In this document: in pieces, positions 8,666-19,500 of the stretch
Numbering within the stretch: the stretch's first letter is position 1
Layout: the number at the start of each line of letters is the position of its first letter
Assembly: GCA_005765155.1 (NCBI GenBank)
Contig: VCCP01000003.1
Location: 6,440,384-6,504,383, forward strand
Reading direction: 5' to 3'
From: Zelopaecilomyces penicillatus
Taxonomy: Eukaryota; Ascomycota; Sordariomycetes; Hypocreales; Pseudodiploosporaceae
Length of the DNA stretch: 64,000 nucleotides
Made by a program: the position numbers and the translations under genes
The notes under the pieces: model-generated
Seen by the model: only the letters and a program-made list of their open reading frames with translations
Databases searched by the model: none
What the model was told of the DNA's origin: nothing

Positions 8666-10807
8666 ATGACAGGACCACGAAATCCCTTGCTGGCACGCTG
8701 GGCAGGGCAGCTTTGGCAACGTTTTGCAACGCGTCGTTATGCTAATGCTGGCCTGTTCTCCGCCAGCTCTGCTACAGGGATGAAGATTGTTAACGACATC
8801 AAGCGACGAGTTTGTTCAGGTGAGACTTGCTACATTGTTGGTCTAGGCATTTCTGGACACAATGCTGGAGCAGCTCTGTTACAGGTGTCACAATTGGACG
8901 GCATCCAGCTTGTCTCCAATGACGAAGAAGAGCGATTTACTGGTGTGAAGCACTACAAGTATTATCCCCAGCATAGCATCAATGAGCTTCGTCGCCGTTT
9001 AACAGCTCGGGGAGTACAGCCATCCGAAGTGGCAGCATGGACGACAAGTTGGGATTATAGTAACCTTGAATCGCTGTTTGTGCAGAGTTTTGCTGAGGAG
9101 TTCCCCACAAACCTGAAATTGTTGAAGAGCGATGAAGCAATGGATCCGACAGAACAGTTTAAGAAAGCTCTCGAAACCCCTAACATGCTCCGTGAGCAGC
9201 TTGGCCTCGATGTAGCTCCTCAACTAATTATGTTTCCACACCACGAGAACCATGCCTCATTTGCATATGCTGCTTCCCCATTCGCAAAGAATGGCCGGCC
9301 GACAATGATCTCGGTCGTGGACGGGACTGGCGATCGTGGTTGCATCTCGTACTATCGAGGAGAAGACGGATGCATTTCGGAGCTCTACTGTAACCAGAGC
9401 GTGTGTGACTCGCTCGGCTGGTTCTACAGCGTTCTTAGCTCAACACAAGGCGGCTGGACACCACTGAGCAGCGAGGGTCGGTATATGGGCGCGGTCGCCT
9501 GGGGTGATAACAATCGTCTCACCAATCCCTATTATCGCCGTCTCCGCGAGATCTTCCATTTCGGTTCAGCTGGAAAGATCCAGTTGAATCGCCAATTAGC
9601 AAACTGGCACATAGCCGGATGGCACGCTCCATATACACCTGCGCTTGAGGCCATTATTGGCAAGCCCATCCCACTCGAGCGAATGTGGAATCCTGACGCT
9701 GTCCTAGACATCAGTTCAATCCAGCATTCAGACATCACCCGCGATCGCGTCGACCTAGCTGCTGCCACACAGCTGGTTTTTGAAGATGTAATTTTCCATA
9801 TAGTGGATCACCTTATTCGCAGCAACCGTAGCGATCAGCTCGTCATGTCGGGCGGAACTGCGCTGAATGCGCTTGTCAACATGAAGCTATTGGACCATTT
9901 TGACCACCAATGGTACAAGCGCAATCTTGGTCTAGACACACGCCTCAAACTTTGGATTCCTCCAATTACAGGAGATGCTGGTGTCACAATTGGAGCTGCG
10001 TACAGCGCTGCACTGAGGGCTGAGGTCCCTTGTGGCGATAGTCTTCAGCACGCTTCCTGGTGTGGAATTCCGGCCACGACTGATGATATCCAGGTAGCTT
10101 TGGACAAGGATTCAGAGATCGCATTCCAGCGGCTCGGTAATATCAAGGATGACGCCGAACGCCGCAAAGTCGCCGACCTTATGGCGTACATTATAGAGCG
10201 TGACGGCGTTCTCGGCCTGTATCAAGGCTCAGCAGAAACTGGGCCTCGTGCTCTTGGGCAACGTTCCATTCTCGCCAATCCTGGAAATCCTGAAACGAGG
10301 CAAATTTTGAATGAGTGTGTGAAATTCCGTGAAGTCATTCGCCCTCTGGCCCCAATGGTGACAAGGGAGCAGGCAGACCAGTTCTTTGAGTTATCAGATG
10401 GCGCTGCTGCTGATGACTACAATGCCTACCGCTACATGGTTCTAGCAACAATGGCACGTCCCTTAACTTACGAAAAGCTTCCGGCTATCGTCCACAAGGA
10501 CGGGACGTGTCGCATCCAGATCGTTACAGCGGAATCCAATCCTTTAGTGCATGACTATCTACAGGCTATGGGCCGTCGGCTTGGAGCTGAGGTTTCCGTC
10601 AATACATCCCTCAATGTCGGAGGCCCGATTTGTCAAACACCCACCCAGGCGCTGGATGTTGTAAAGCGTGCAAAAGCACTGACGGGGCTGATATTGGTAA
10701 GCGATGAAGGAGAAATGACACTCGCTTGGCATGCTGTGAAAACTCAATTTAAGGATATTGGCAAACAATTACAGCAATGGGTGGCCGAGTATACAAGGCA
10801 GTTATAG
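8666..10807 (+). CDS. O-carbamoyltransferase, NodU/CmcH family
   Basis: Intron-free gene of 713 codons. The frame opens upstream at a TTG (8648), but the first ATG is 8666. The N-terminal Kae1-like domain shows IVGLGISGHNAGAALL (57-72), the EEER loop (87-90, then FTGVKH), the metal-binding HHENH (192-196, in PHHENHASFAYAASPF), VVDGTGDRG (217-225), SGGTALNALVN (395-405) and GDAGVTIGAAY (436-446). The C-terminal YrdC-like domain shows ETGPRALGQRSILANP (524-539), VKFREVIRPLAPMV (552-565) and VNTSLNVGGPI (645-655). These are the hallmarks of carbamoyltransferases that activate carbamoyl phosphate with ATP and transfer the carbamoyl group to a hydroxyl, as in cephamycin, Nod-factor or novobiocin tailoring. 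Both domains and the metal ligands are present, so it looks active. The first 40 residues carry five arginines and no acidic residue, like a mitochondrial presequence. Context suggests it carbamoylates the oxidised terpenoid. It is the last intact gene before the degraded subtelomere. Confidence 0.93.
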   Translation: MTGPRNPLLARWAGQLWQRFATRRYANAGLFSASSATGMKIVNDIKRRVCSGETCYIVGLGISGHNAGAALLQVSQLDGIQLVSNDEEERFTGVKHYKYYPQHSINELRRRLTARGVQPSEVAAWTTSWDYSNLESLFVQSFAEEFPTNLKLLKSDEAMDPTEQFKKALETPNMLREQLGLDVAPQLIMFPHHENHASFAYAASPFAKNGRPTMISVVDGTGDRGCISYYRGEDGCISELYCNQSVCDSLGWFYSVLSSTQGGWTPLSSEGRYMGAVAWGDNNRLTNPYYRRLREIFHFGSAGKIQLNRQLANWHIAGWHAPYTPALEAIIGKPIPLERMWNPDAVLDISSIQHSDITRDRVDLAAATQLVFEDVIFHIVDHLIRSNRSDQLVMSGGTALNALVNMKLLDHFDHQWYKRNLGLDTRLKLWIPPITGDAGVTIGAAYSAALRAEVPCGDSLQHASWCGIPATTDDIQVALDKDSEIAFQRLGNIKDDAERRKVADLMAYIIERDGVLGLYQGSAETGPRALGQRSILANPGNPETRQILNECVKFREVIRPLAPMVTREQADQFFELSDGAAADDYNAYRYMVLATMARPLTYEKLPAIVHKDGTCRIQIVTAESNPLVHDYLQAMGRRLGAEVSVNTSLNVGGPICQTPTQALDVVKRAKALTGLILVSDEGEMTLAWHAVKTQFKDIGKQLQQWVAEYTRQL

Positions 10808-11175
10808 TCTTTTATTAAACTTTAATAGTATTAATCTGACCTATACCTGCTATAGCTATATTATATGCTGCTAGTTAAAATATAGGTTTATAAATTAAAC
10901 TATTATCTTATAATTTATATAAACTTAATATATAATTAAATATTAAAATATTTTTAATAATATACTTTAAATAAGTATTAAACTCTTAGAGAATAAATTT
11001 AATAAAAAAAAATTTATATTAAAAAATAAGTCAAGGTATATTATTTAATATATTAATTATATAAATATTAGATTTATAGGATTATAATTTAATATTAATA
11101 TAATAAATAAATAGGATTAATATAAAAATAAAGTTAAAGGTTAATTAAGATTAAAATAAATAAATAAAGATTAAG
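10808..11175. other. AT-rich 3' flank, start of RIP-degraded subtelomere
   Basis: Composition changes within about 100 bases of the carbamoyltransferase stop codon to strongly AT-rich DNA. No gene or recognisable repeat is visible. This is the boundary between the gene island and the repeat block that continues to the telomere. Confidence 0.7.
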
Positions 11176-11238
11176 TATTATAATCTAATAATATAATTAT
11201 ATAATAAGCTGGTTATATAACTAAAGGAAGGTATATAC
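11176..11238 (+). repeat. Gypsy-2-type LTR fragment (first 63 bp)
   Basis: Starts tattataatctaataat, the same as the first bases of the Gypsy-2 LTRs at 38409 and 45317, and follows them through the gtatatac region. It then stops abruptly where an inverted Gypsy-1 LTR begins. It appears to be a Gypsy-2-type LTR interrupted by insertion of Gypsy-1. Confidence 0.75.
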
Positions 11239-11634
11239 TTTAATAAAAGGAAAACAATATATATAATAATACTAACACTATTTATAGAATTATAAGATGA
11301 TTTTAGGGTAGTTATATAGCCAGTATAATCCATAAGGATTAAATAAGCAAGAAAAGCTTTAAAGTAATAATATAATAAATTAAATTTAAAAGATTAATTA
11401 ATTATCCTATAATTAATCAGATAAAGAAAACAGCTTTTTAATAATTAATCTTTTAAATATACTAGAAAATTCTTAGATAGAAAAGGGAAAAAAAACTTAA
11501 ATTCGATAATATCTACCTATTTAAATAACCTAGGTATAGCCTATCTACTTATATAATTCAATCCCTTTAAATACAGCTTATATAATTATAACTTAATTAA
11601 TTAATAAGGAGGTATATTTAACTTAATTATTAAA
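11239..11634 (-). repeat. Gypsy-1 LTR (inverted copy)
   Basis: On the minus strand it matches the 394-bp LTRs of Gypsy-1 at 29956-30349 and 49733-50126 along its whole length, with extra C-to-T and G-to-A changes. The polypurine-tract complement follows directly at 11635. Confidence 0.85.
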
Positions 11635-13755
11635 ACCCTTTTAATAAATATTAAAGATAACCCTATTATTAAATTAAATAATATTTATAATTAATTAAGT
11701 AATAGTATTTAAATATAATCTTTAAATACTTATATATATATACTTTACTTCTTTTACTTTATCTATTCTTAATTAAATATTCCTTTAATATTTAATCCTT
11801 TTAATTCCTTTAATATCCTTAAAGTATTTAATTCTATTATTTAATCTATAGATAAAGATATTATTAATTATACTTATATAATATAGTATTTAAATCTATT
11901 AAATTAAATAGCTTAAATTATTAAGCTATTAAAAAAAGCTTTTATTATCTCTTTAATATATTAAAGGGTCTCTTTTATAATTATTCTATTAAAATAAAGA
12001 CTAATATAACTATTAGAGTATTTAATATATAATATAGGCCTTTTAATAAGAAATATATTATCTATCTTCTTAATAAATTTAATAATTATAATATACTTTA
12101 TTACTTTTAAGTATTATAAAAATAAATTAATACCTATTTAAATAATAATCTTTTTTTTATATTTTATAGATTAAATTAATAGTATATAATATAAAAGGGG
12201 TTAAGGATCTAATTTCTTTTATTAGTTTTTTTATTTCTTTTTTAAACTTCTCTTTTCTTTATTAAAAGAGTTAATCTATTTATAAAAAAGATATCTATTA
12301 TTTAATTAAAACACTCTATTTAGATTCCTATTAATAAATTATTTTAAGGTTATAATAATATTCTTAAAAGTATTAATATTATTATTTAAATTAATTATAG
12401 AGATATTTAAAGAAATTAACTTAATTATCCACTTCTTAAAGCTAACCTATTTTTAGAGATTTAAATATAATATAAGCTATATTAATATAAACTCTAACTC
12501 CTTATTTAATAAATCTTAATTAAATAATCCCTAAGTATCCTTAATATTATTATATATAAATAAACTAAATCTAAATAAGAATCTAAAAACTAAATAAATA
12601 ATAAATAACTTATTCCTATTAACTTTTAAAGAATACTATTAAGGTATTATTATTTAATTATTATTAAACTAAATTATAATTAATTTAACTTCTTTAATAA
12701 TAATTATATTAATAATCTTAATTACCTTAAGCTTAATTATCTTATTATATTTAAATTTATTATTTAATTATTAATTAATAATAGCTTTAAAAAGTATAGA
12801 TTTTTATACTTTAATAAGATAAGTAAATAATATTATAATAGTCTATATAAATAGTATAAATAAGCTATCTTCTATAGATATATAAAAGACTTTAAAATTA
12901 TTATATAATATAAATAAGGTATACCTATTAATTAAAAATAATATAATATCTTTTAAATAAATAAAATAAAGTATTTTATCTATACCTTAATTATAAATTA
13001 TTTAATTATTAAGATTCTATAAAATAATATAATAAAAGCTTTATAAATATTTAATTATATTTAACTTATTAATAATAAGATATAATATAATATTCCTTAC
13101 TTTAAGTATATAATTAAATATAGGCTGATTTAAACTATTAAATAAATATTAATCTTTTAATAATAAATAAAAAGGATTATTAAAAAATAGGTAAAATATA
13201 TTATTATAAGATTATTTAATCTTATTTAAATCTTTTTTAATTTAATTAAAATAAAAATAAAACTTAATTAATCCTTTAATAATAATATAAACCTAGAAGA
13301 AAGATAAATAATTATACTCCTAATCTTATATTTACTTTATATATAGAACAATAATAAATATAAAGTTATAAAAGAGATTAAGCTTATAAAGTATTTATCT
13401 CTATAGATATATAAACTCTTTAATATAATATATTTATCTATTTATTTATAAATTAAAGATATAAAGCTAGCCTTTAAATTAATCCTAAATAAAAGAATAC
13501 TAGTATATATTCTTATAATTAATAAATCTAATAAAGAATCACTTATTAAATATATTCTTATAAAAGGCAGCTAGCCTATTAAAATAATTATAGGTATTAA
13601 ATATTAAATAATTATAAGGTTTAAATTTATATAAAATATTAAGGAGATCTATATATATATAAAAGTATTTCTTTAATTTAAAAATATATATTATTCCAAG
13701 AGCTATAAATATATTATTAAAGATATTATAAACTATAATTTAAAATAAAAAATAT

Positions 13756-14226
13756 TAAAAATAAGTGGTTTGTTATATAATAGCCTAACCTGTTATCCTT
13801 TAGTAGTCAGACCTGCTATAGCTTAGCAGCTAAACCTATTATAGCCTAACAGCTAAACCTGCTATCTTATAACAGCCAGACCTACTATAAGACCTAAGAT
13901 ACCTAGGCAGCTTGATCTGCTATATAGGGCTAGATTAATAAAAATAAGGGCTTATCCCTTATACCCCTCTTTTTCTTTATGTTTAAAATACCTAAAAATT
14001 CTAAATAAATATTATTTAGAATACTTAAATAATTCTAAATAATCTTAGTGTTTTTTAAATATATAAGATAGCTAGATTCTTAATCGAATCCTGCTTTCTT
14101 TTCTATATTAATAATATAATTACTTCTTTTTTTTTTTCTTTAGAATTTATTTTAAATGATTATTTACTGCCTTTCTTCCACTACTATAACTACTAGCTTT
14201 AATTATAACCTTATACTATAAATTAT
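13756..14226. mobile_element. 471-bp insertion inside inverted Gypsy-1, with 12-bp direct repeat
   Basis: The 12-base sequence aataaaaaatat is present on both sides (13744-13755 and 14227-14238). The corresponding site in the other Gypsy-1 copy is uninterrupted, so this is an insertion. It is GC-richer than its surroundings at 13770-13960 and contains degenerate repeats of a roughly 25-bp motif around cagctaaacctgctatagc. It may be a solo LTR or a short non-autonomous element; no coding capacity is seen. The direct repeat is AT-rich, so its length is uncertain. Confidence 0.65.
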
Positions 14227-14474
14227 AATAAAAAATATAATATAAAATTAATAGCTTAATCTTTATTCTTTAATATATATAATAATTAATAAAGCTTAAT
14301 TAAATAATCACTTTAATTCTATCTTTATAAGCCTTAAGGAAATAGCTATATAATAAAGATAAGGTTATATATTATTAAATCTAAAGTATTTATATTAAAA
14401 TTCTAAGAAAGGGTTATTAATAGATTAAACCAGTCTTATTAAAGGATTATAAAACAGGGTTATTTAAAAAGCCT

Positions 14475-15617
14475 TATTTATTATATAGCAGGCTTCTTTT
14501 ATATAAAGAAAGGATAGGATTAAGTATAATTAATAGCTCTTAACCTAAATACCCTATTATAATTAATAAAGAATAATATATAAAAAAAAAAATATAATTA
14601 ATAAAAATAATAAAGTTAAGGTCTAGGAATTCCTTATTATAATTAATTAAGCTTAAATACTAATTTAAAGTTATTATAGCTTAAATTATTAAACTATAGA
14701 GCTATCTTATTTAGGTATTATTATATAGCTAGTATTATAAACCAATTATTATCCCCTCTTATATATATAGGTTATCTCTTCTAAGAAAAAATAAACAGAT
14801 TTATTTATAATTAATAATACTAGGTCCTAATATATACTTAATATAGAATATACCTTATACCCAATCTAATCAGCTAAAAACATTATCTATAGGCTAAGCT
14901 ATATTATATTAAGGGCAAGTAGTTATACCTATTAATAAACAGATTTAATACCTATAAACTAAGGCCTTTAAAAAAGCTTTAATAATAGCCAGCTAAGGAT
15001 TATATTATCCAGCCACTTTAATACCTAATAATCCTTAATAACTATAAATATTTATATCTATATTATAAATACTACTTTATATAAAGGGCTAAGCTATAAA
15101 AGTATTTAATAAAGTATTAGCCTATTAATAATAAAAAGCTATTATTTAAACACTATATTATATAAATATTATTTTAGATAAAATAGCTTATTATCTACTT
15201 TAAAATAGCTATTTATAATACTATAGTATTAATACTATTATTTATTCCTAGGTTAATAGGGTTTAAATCTATTATTAAGATAAGCCTATTCTAATTATTA
15301 ATATAAAACAGTATACAGGCTATTAATAATATCTAGTATAAAGAGATAGTTATAGATAATAATAAGATTAAATTAATATATATACCTTAAATAAACTAAA
15401 TTAAGTTTATTATATACCTAAATAAACTATATAATAAAGATATTATATTATTATATATATTATTTAAATAAGATCTTAAGTATATATTATTTAAAGAGAA
15501 TTATATTAAGCTAAAGAATATCTTAAATATAATAAAAAAGATACTATATAAGAAATATAAGCTAGTATAAAAGAGCTAGTAATATATAGGATAATTTAAT
15601 AATAAACTCTTATTATA
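14475..15617 (+). pseudogene. Telomere-linked helicase unit, copy D (5' fragment)
   Basis: Starts at tatttattatatagcagg, the same start point as copies C, A and B, and follows them for about 1.14 kb, then diverges after the stretch aataaactcttat. It covers only the 5' part of the unit, upstream of the helicase motifs. It is more heavily RIP-mutated than copies A and B and has no open frame. Confidence 0.8.
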
Positions 15618-17040
15618 AAGAGATTTAATTTTAGGATTTATAATAAGCAGGTAAAAACTAATAATTTTAATAATTATATTAATATTAAAGCTTATATTTA
15701 CTTCTATATATTCCAGGCAAATAGCCTATAATACTATAGGAAAAGACTATAATTATATATTATATATTATACTTTATAATAGTATTATAACTATCCCTCA
15801 CTTTTATTAAGCATTGCCCTAACACCTACGCGTTTTTTTTTATTTATATTATATGGTTTTTTAATTTTAATATATATACTTAGAAACTCTTGCTTTTTAA
15901 GATGTTTTCCTTTTTCTTTCTTTAAACATTCCTTAATACATTATCTTTTATATTTAATCTTTTTATTTTTTAATTATTATATACCAACCTCCTAAGCAAA
16001 TCACTAAATAATTACTATAACCAGTAGAAAAGCTATCGAAACCCTAATAACTACTATATAAAAACATTATAAAAGGTCCAATACTCTTATTATTAAATGG
16101 TATTAGTATAGCCATTACTTAAGATCCATAATTAAGAAGGATATAAAGGCAATAAATAAAGAACAATAACCCTACAAGTTTATAATAATTAAATATGGTT
16201 TTGTCTCTGCCTTATTAGCTTATTATACTAATTATATTAAGTATAATAGTAATTATAACCTATAAGTTTTTTTTTTCTTTTATTTTAAAAGCGTTACTAA
16301 TATTTAGTTTTAATCCTTTAGTATTAATAACTAATAATACTAGAGAATTAACCTAAATTCTTAATTTTTTAAATAAATTTAATTACCTTTATCTTATAAC
16401 AACTAAACAAGATGTTTTTTCTATAAAGAAGTAATAAAATATTATTAGCCTCTCTATTAATATTTATTTAGCTTTTAAGACTACTAAAATAGCTTATTAA
16501 TAAGAGTTTAGATTAATTAAAATCAAAAAGGTTATAAAGACTACTTAGTTTAAATATATTAAGCTAAAAACTATTTACCAAGACCTTTAATTAAAAGAAA
16601 ACTATAAGCTAGTAGACAACATACTCACTTTTATAAGTGTTTTCCTGTATTTATTAATAATTATTTATTAATATTTAATAATAGCTAATAGAAGCTGTAT
16701 ACTAAAAGATATAAATTAAATATTATAAGAAAATAATTAAGTAATATAATAATCAAGGTTTAAAGCTTTATATTAATAATAAGGGATATATTATTTAATA
16801 GTTAGCTTTATCTATTATTATAGGTAAAGTTCAAGCCTTAATTAATAATAATAAGATTATATCTAAGAATACTATTATAAAGATCGAGTTTCTAATTACT
16901 TTCACTAAAGTTTAAATAGTATTTTATTATATTATTACTGTTTTAGAATAATAATTTACTTTATTTAAGAATTTTTATTAATATTATAATATACCTTTAG
17001 TATAGTCCCTTGTTTTCTTTATAGCTTCCTTAGCTAATCT
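15618..17040. other. Unassigned AT-rich repeat DNA
   Basis: No family could be recognised. The interval may include the 3' end and LTR of the minus-strand Gypsy-3 fragment to its right, but I found no LTR pair. Short stretches of ordinary composition occur near 15790-15830 and 18380-18420. No open frame with recognisable protein similarity was found on either strand. Confidence 0.5.
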
Positions 17041-19500
17041 CTCTATTTTTACTTATATTTTATTAAATACCTTAATAAGTTTTAAGGCATCTATATCCTC
17101 TTTTAAAACCCATTAATTATATTTAAAAGGCTAATCCTTCTATTTTATTAGATAATAAAGTTCTTTTTAAATAATAGCTTTTTCTTTTATTTCTTTAATT
17201 TCCTAATTATCTTTATCTTTTAAATCTGATATTAAAAGATTATTATTAAAGGAACCTTAGTATTATTTTTAAGGTTCTAATAATAATATATAGAAGATAT
17301 TATAAATTCATAAATATTAATTTAATAAAGCTAAATAATATACTTATAAACTAATTTATTAAAGAATTTAAAAAGAATTAATAAATCTTAGATATAATTT
17401 TTTCTTTATTTTTAAATAAAGGTTTTTTATATTTAATATTATTATATTACCTCTTTTTAAAGTAAATAATTAATAAACTTTATTATAGCCTTTTATTTAT
17501 CTTTTTATTACTTTTCCCTATTTTACTATTAGATCCTTTTATAATTTTAAGAGTCTTTATATATAATGTTTTATAGCAGGTAATTTACTCTTAAAATTAG
17601 AGTTATTTTATATATAAAATACAGAATTATAGCCTATTAAAGCTTTATTAAATAAGAAACCTATTATAGAAGAAATAACTGAATTATAGGTAAATTACAC
17701 TATATAAAGTAAAGTTAACCAAGCTACTTAATCTTTTATTATAAAGTATTATAAATAATACTCTAAAACTTGATTTATATACTCAGTTTGTTTATCGGTT
17801 TATAAGTGAAATATAGTCAAAAGGCGGCGTTTTATATATAATTAATAATATAGCTCTAACTAGAAATTACTAGTAAAAATTAAGCCTTAATCAGATATAA
17901 CACCTTTTAGTATATTAAAGTATAATTCTATTTTATAATAAAATAATTTAATTAATTCTAATATAATAATGATAATATTTATAGGAAGAAATAAGCAGTA
18001 TTTTATAAGTTAATTAATAATAATTAATATTATATTAACTTCTTTTTTTTTATAGATAATTACTAGTAAATTAATAATAAAACTTATAGAGATTTCTTTT
18101 TTAAGTTTATTAGGTTTTAATAATAATTCTAGATATTTATATAATCGATAATATTATATAACTATACCTTAGCAAATACTATAGCTTATAATATATTTAT
18201 TAATGTCCTTATATATAAGGCGCTAGTAGAACTTTTATTATAAGAGCTTGATAATATATTTAATATTAAAATAGCCTATTAATAGATTATTATAATAAAG
18301 CTATAAAAGCTTATTCCTTAGTAATAAATTATTAGGGATATAAATATGATTTTTTAACCTTATAAAGCTGTTTATATCCACTAACCAAAACCCCTGGTTT
18401 CGCCCCTATTTCTTTAATAATAACTCTTCTTTTCACTTTATTATTTTAGTATCTTATTATTAGGCTTTTATTAAAAGCTGTAAAAGCGATTTAAATATAT
18501 TAATATTTATTAAAATTTCACTGCTTATAACTGTTTTTATCCTTAATTATAGGAAATTTTATTTATAATTAACTATAGCTTTTATCTATTAATTTAAAAA
18601 GCACTCTAATATTAATAATTTATTACTAATATACTAGGTATTTATTATTAATTTAATTAATTTATTATATAATAATAATAGTAATTCTAAATTAGTTAGG
18701 GCTTCTTTATTTTAATAATTAAATTATTATAAAGGTATATCTATTAGATTTAACTTATTAAAGTAATATCTTATAATAAAATTATAAGATATTAAGGCTA
18801 TATATTAATATACTTATCTTCCTAATAGCTTTAACTATATTATAAAGCCCTAAAGATTCTAATAATTAAATAGAACTTCTATTTATTTTATTAACCTATT
18901 AATATATCTTTATTAATATTAAAAGGAATATATTATAATAAATATTTTCTAGTTAGATATACTATAATTTATTTCTATAAAAGTGAATTTTCTGGATTAA
19001 AAGACCACTAGATACTAAACACCCTTATTATCCTATTATAATATTATTCCTATTATTATATATTTTAAAGCATCTGTTTTAAATTATACTTAATATTATA
19101 GATTAAAATACCTTAATAAAGATGCTTTTTAAAACGCCTATTTAAAACGCTAAAAAGCTTATCTTTCACTATTATTTAGGGATATATTCCCTGGCTTTTT
19201 TCTATTAATACTACCCTAAAGCAGTGTATTTAATAGCACAGTAATATCTAAATATTTATAAATAAATCTATAATAAAAATTATAGAATCCTAGGAAAACC
19301 TATATATCTTTATATATTTTTGGTTATTCCTATTTTATAATTATTACTATTCTTTCTAGGTTTATTAATATTCCTTTTATAAAAAGAAAATACCCTAAAA
19401 ACTCTATCTTTTTTTAATAGAAATAGTATTTTTTAGGGTTTATATAAAGTTATATAACCCTTAACCTTTATAAGACTTATTTTATATATAAAGTATACTC
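17041..19500 (-). mobile_element. Gypsy-3: minus-strand chromodomain gypsy fragment (RT end-RNase H-integrase)
   Basis: On the minus strand, read from 19500 downward: a reverse-transcriptase thumb and RNase H start (GITKNIQRYIGFPRILQFLL, taking stops as glutamine), an integrase core around 18010-17700 with SDQGLIFTSNF and FHLQTDKQTEYINQVLEYYL, then a chromodomain-like YYLIK..KD..PF...W near 17230-17050. This order identifies a Ty3/gypsy chromovirus. The reverse-transcriptase catalytic motif and gag are absent because the fragment is cut at 19500 by helicase-unit copy C. Many stops are present; it is inactive. The lower boundary is approximate. Confidence 0.8.

Larger units (their letters stand above)
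11239..14474 (-). mobile_element. Gypsy-1 3' part, inverted and heavily RIP-mutated
   Basis: Read on the minus strand this matches the 3' part of Gypsy-1 (about 47366-50126): LTR at 11239-11634, then the complement of the polypurine tract (acccttttaataaatatt), then the internal sequence in the same order up to 14474, where helicase-unit copy D begins. It is more AT-rich than the plus-strand copy, and the differences I compared are C/T or G/A. The 5' LTR, gag and pol are missing. A 471-bp insertion interrupts it at 13756-14226. No coding frame survives. Confidence 0.85.

Noticed and set aside
14080..14110. tRNA gene or B-box SINE promoter on the minus strand (gattcgatt)
   Set aside because: No matching A box or cloverleaf could be formed; one short motif in AT-rich DNA is not enough.
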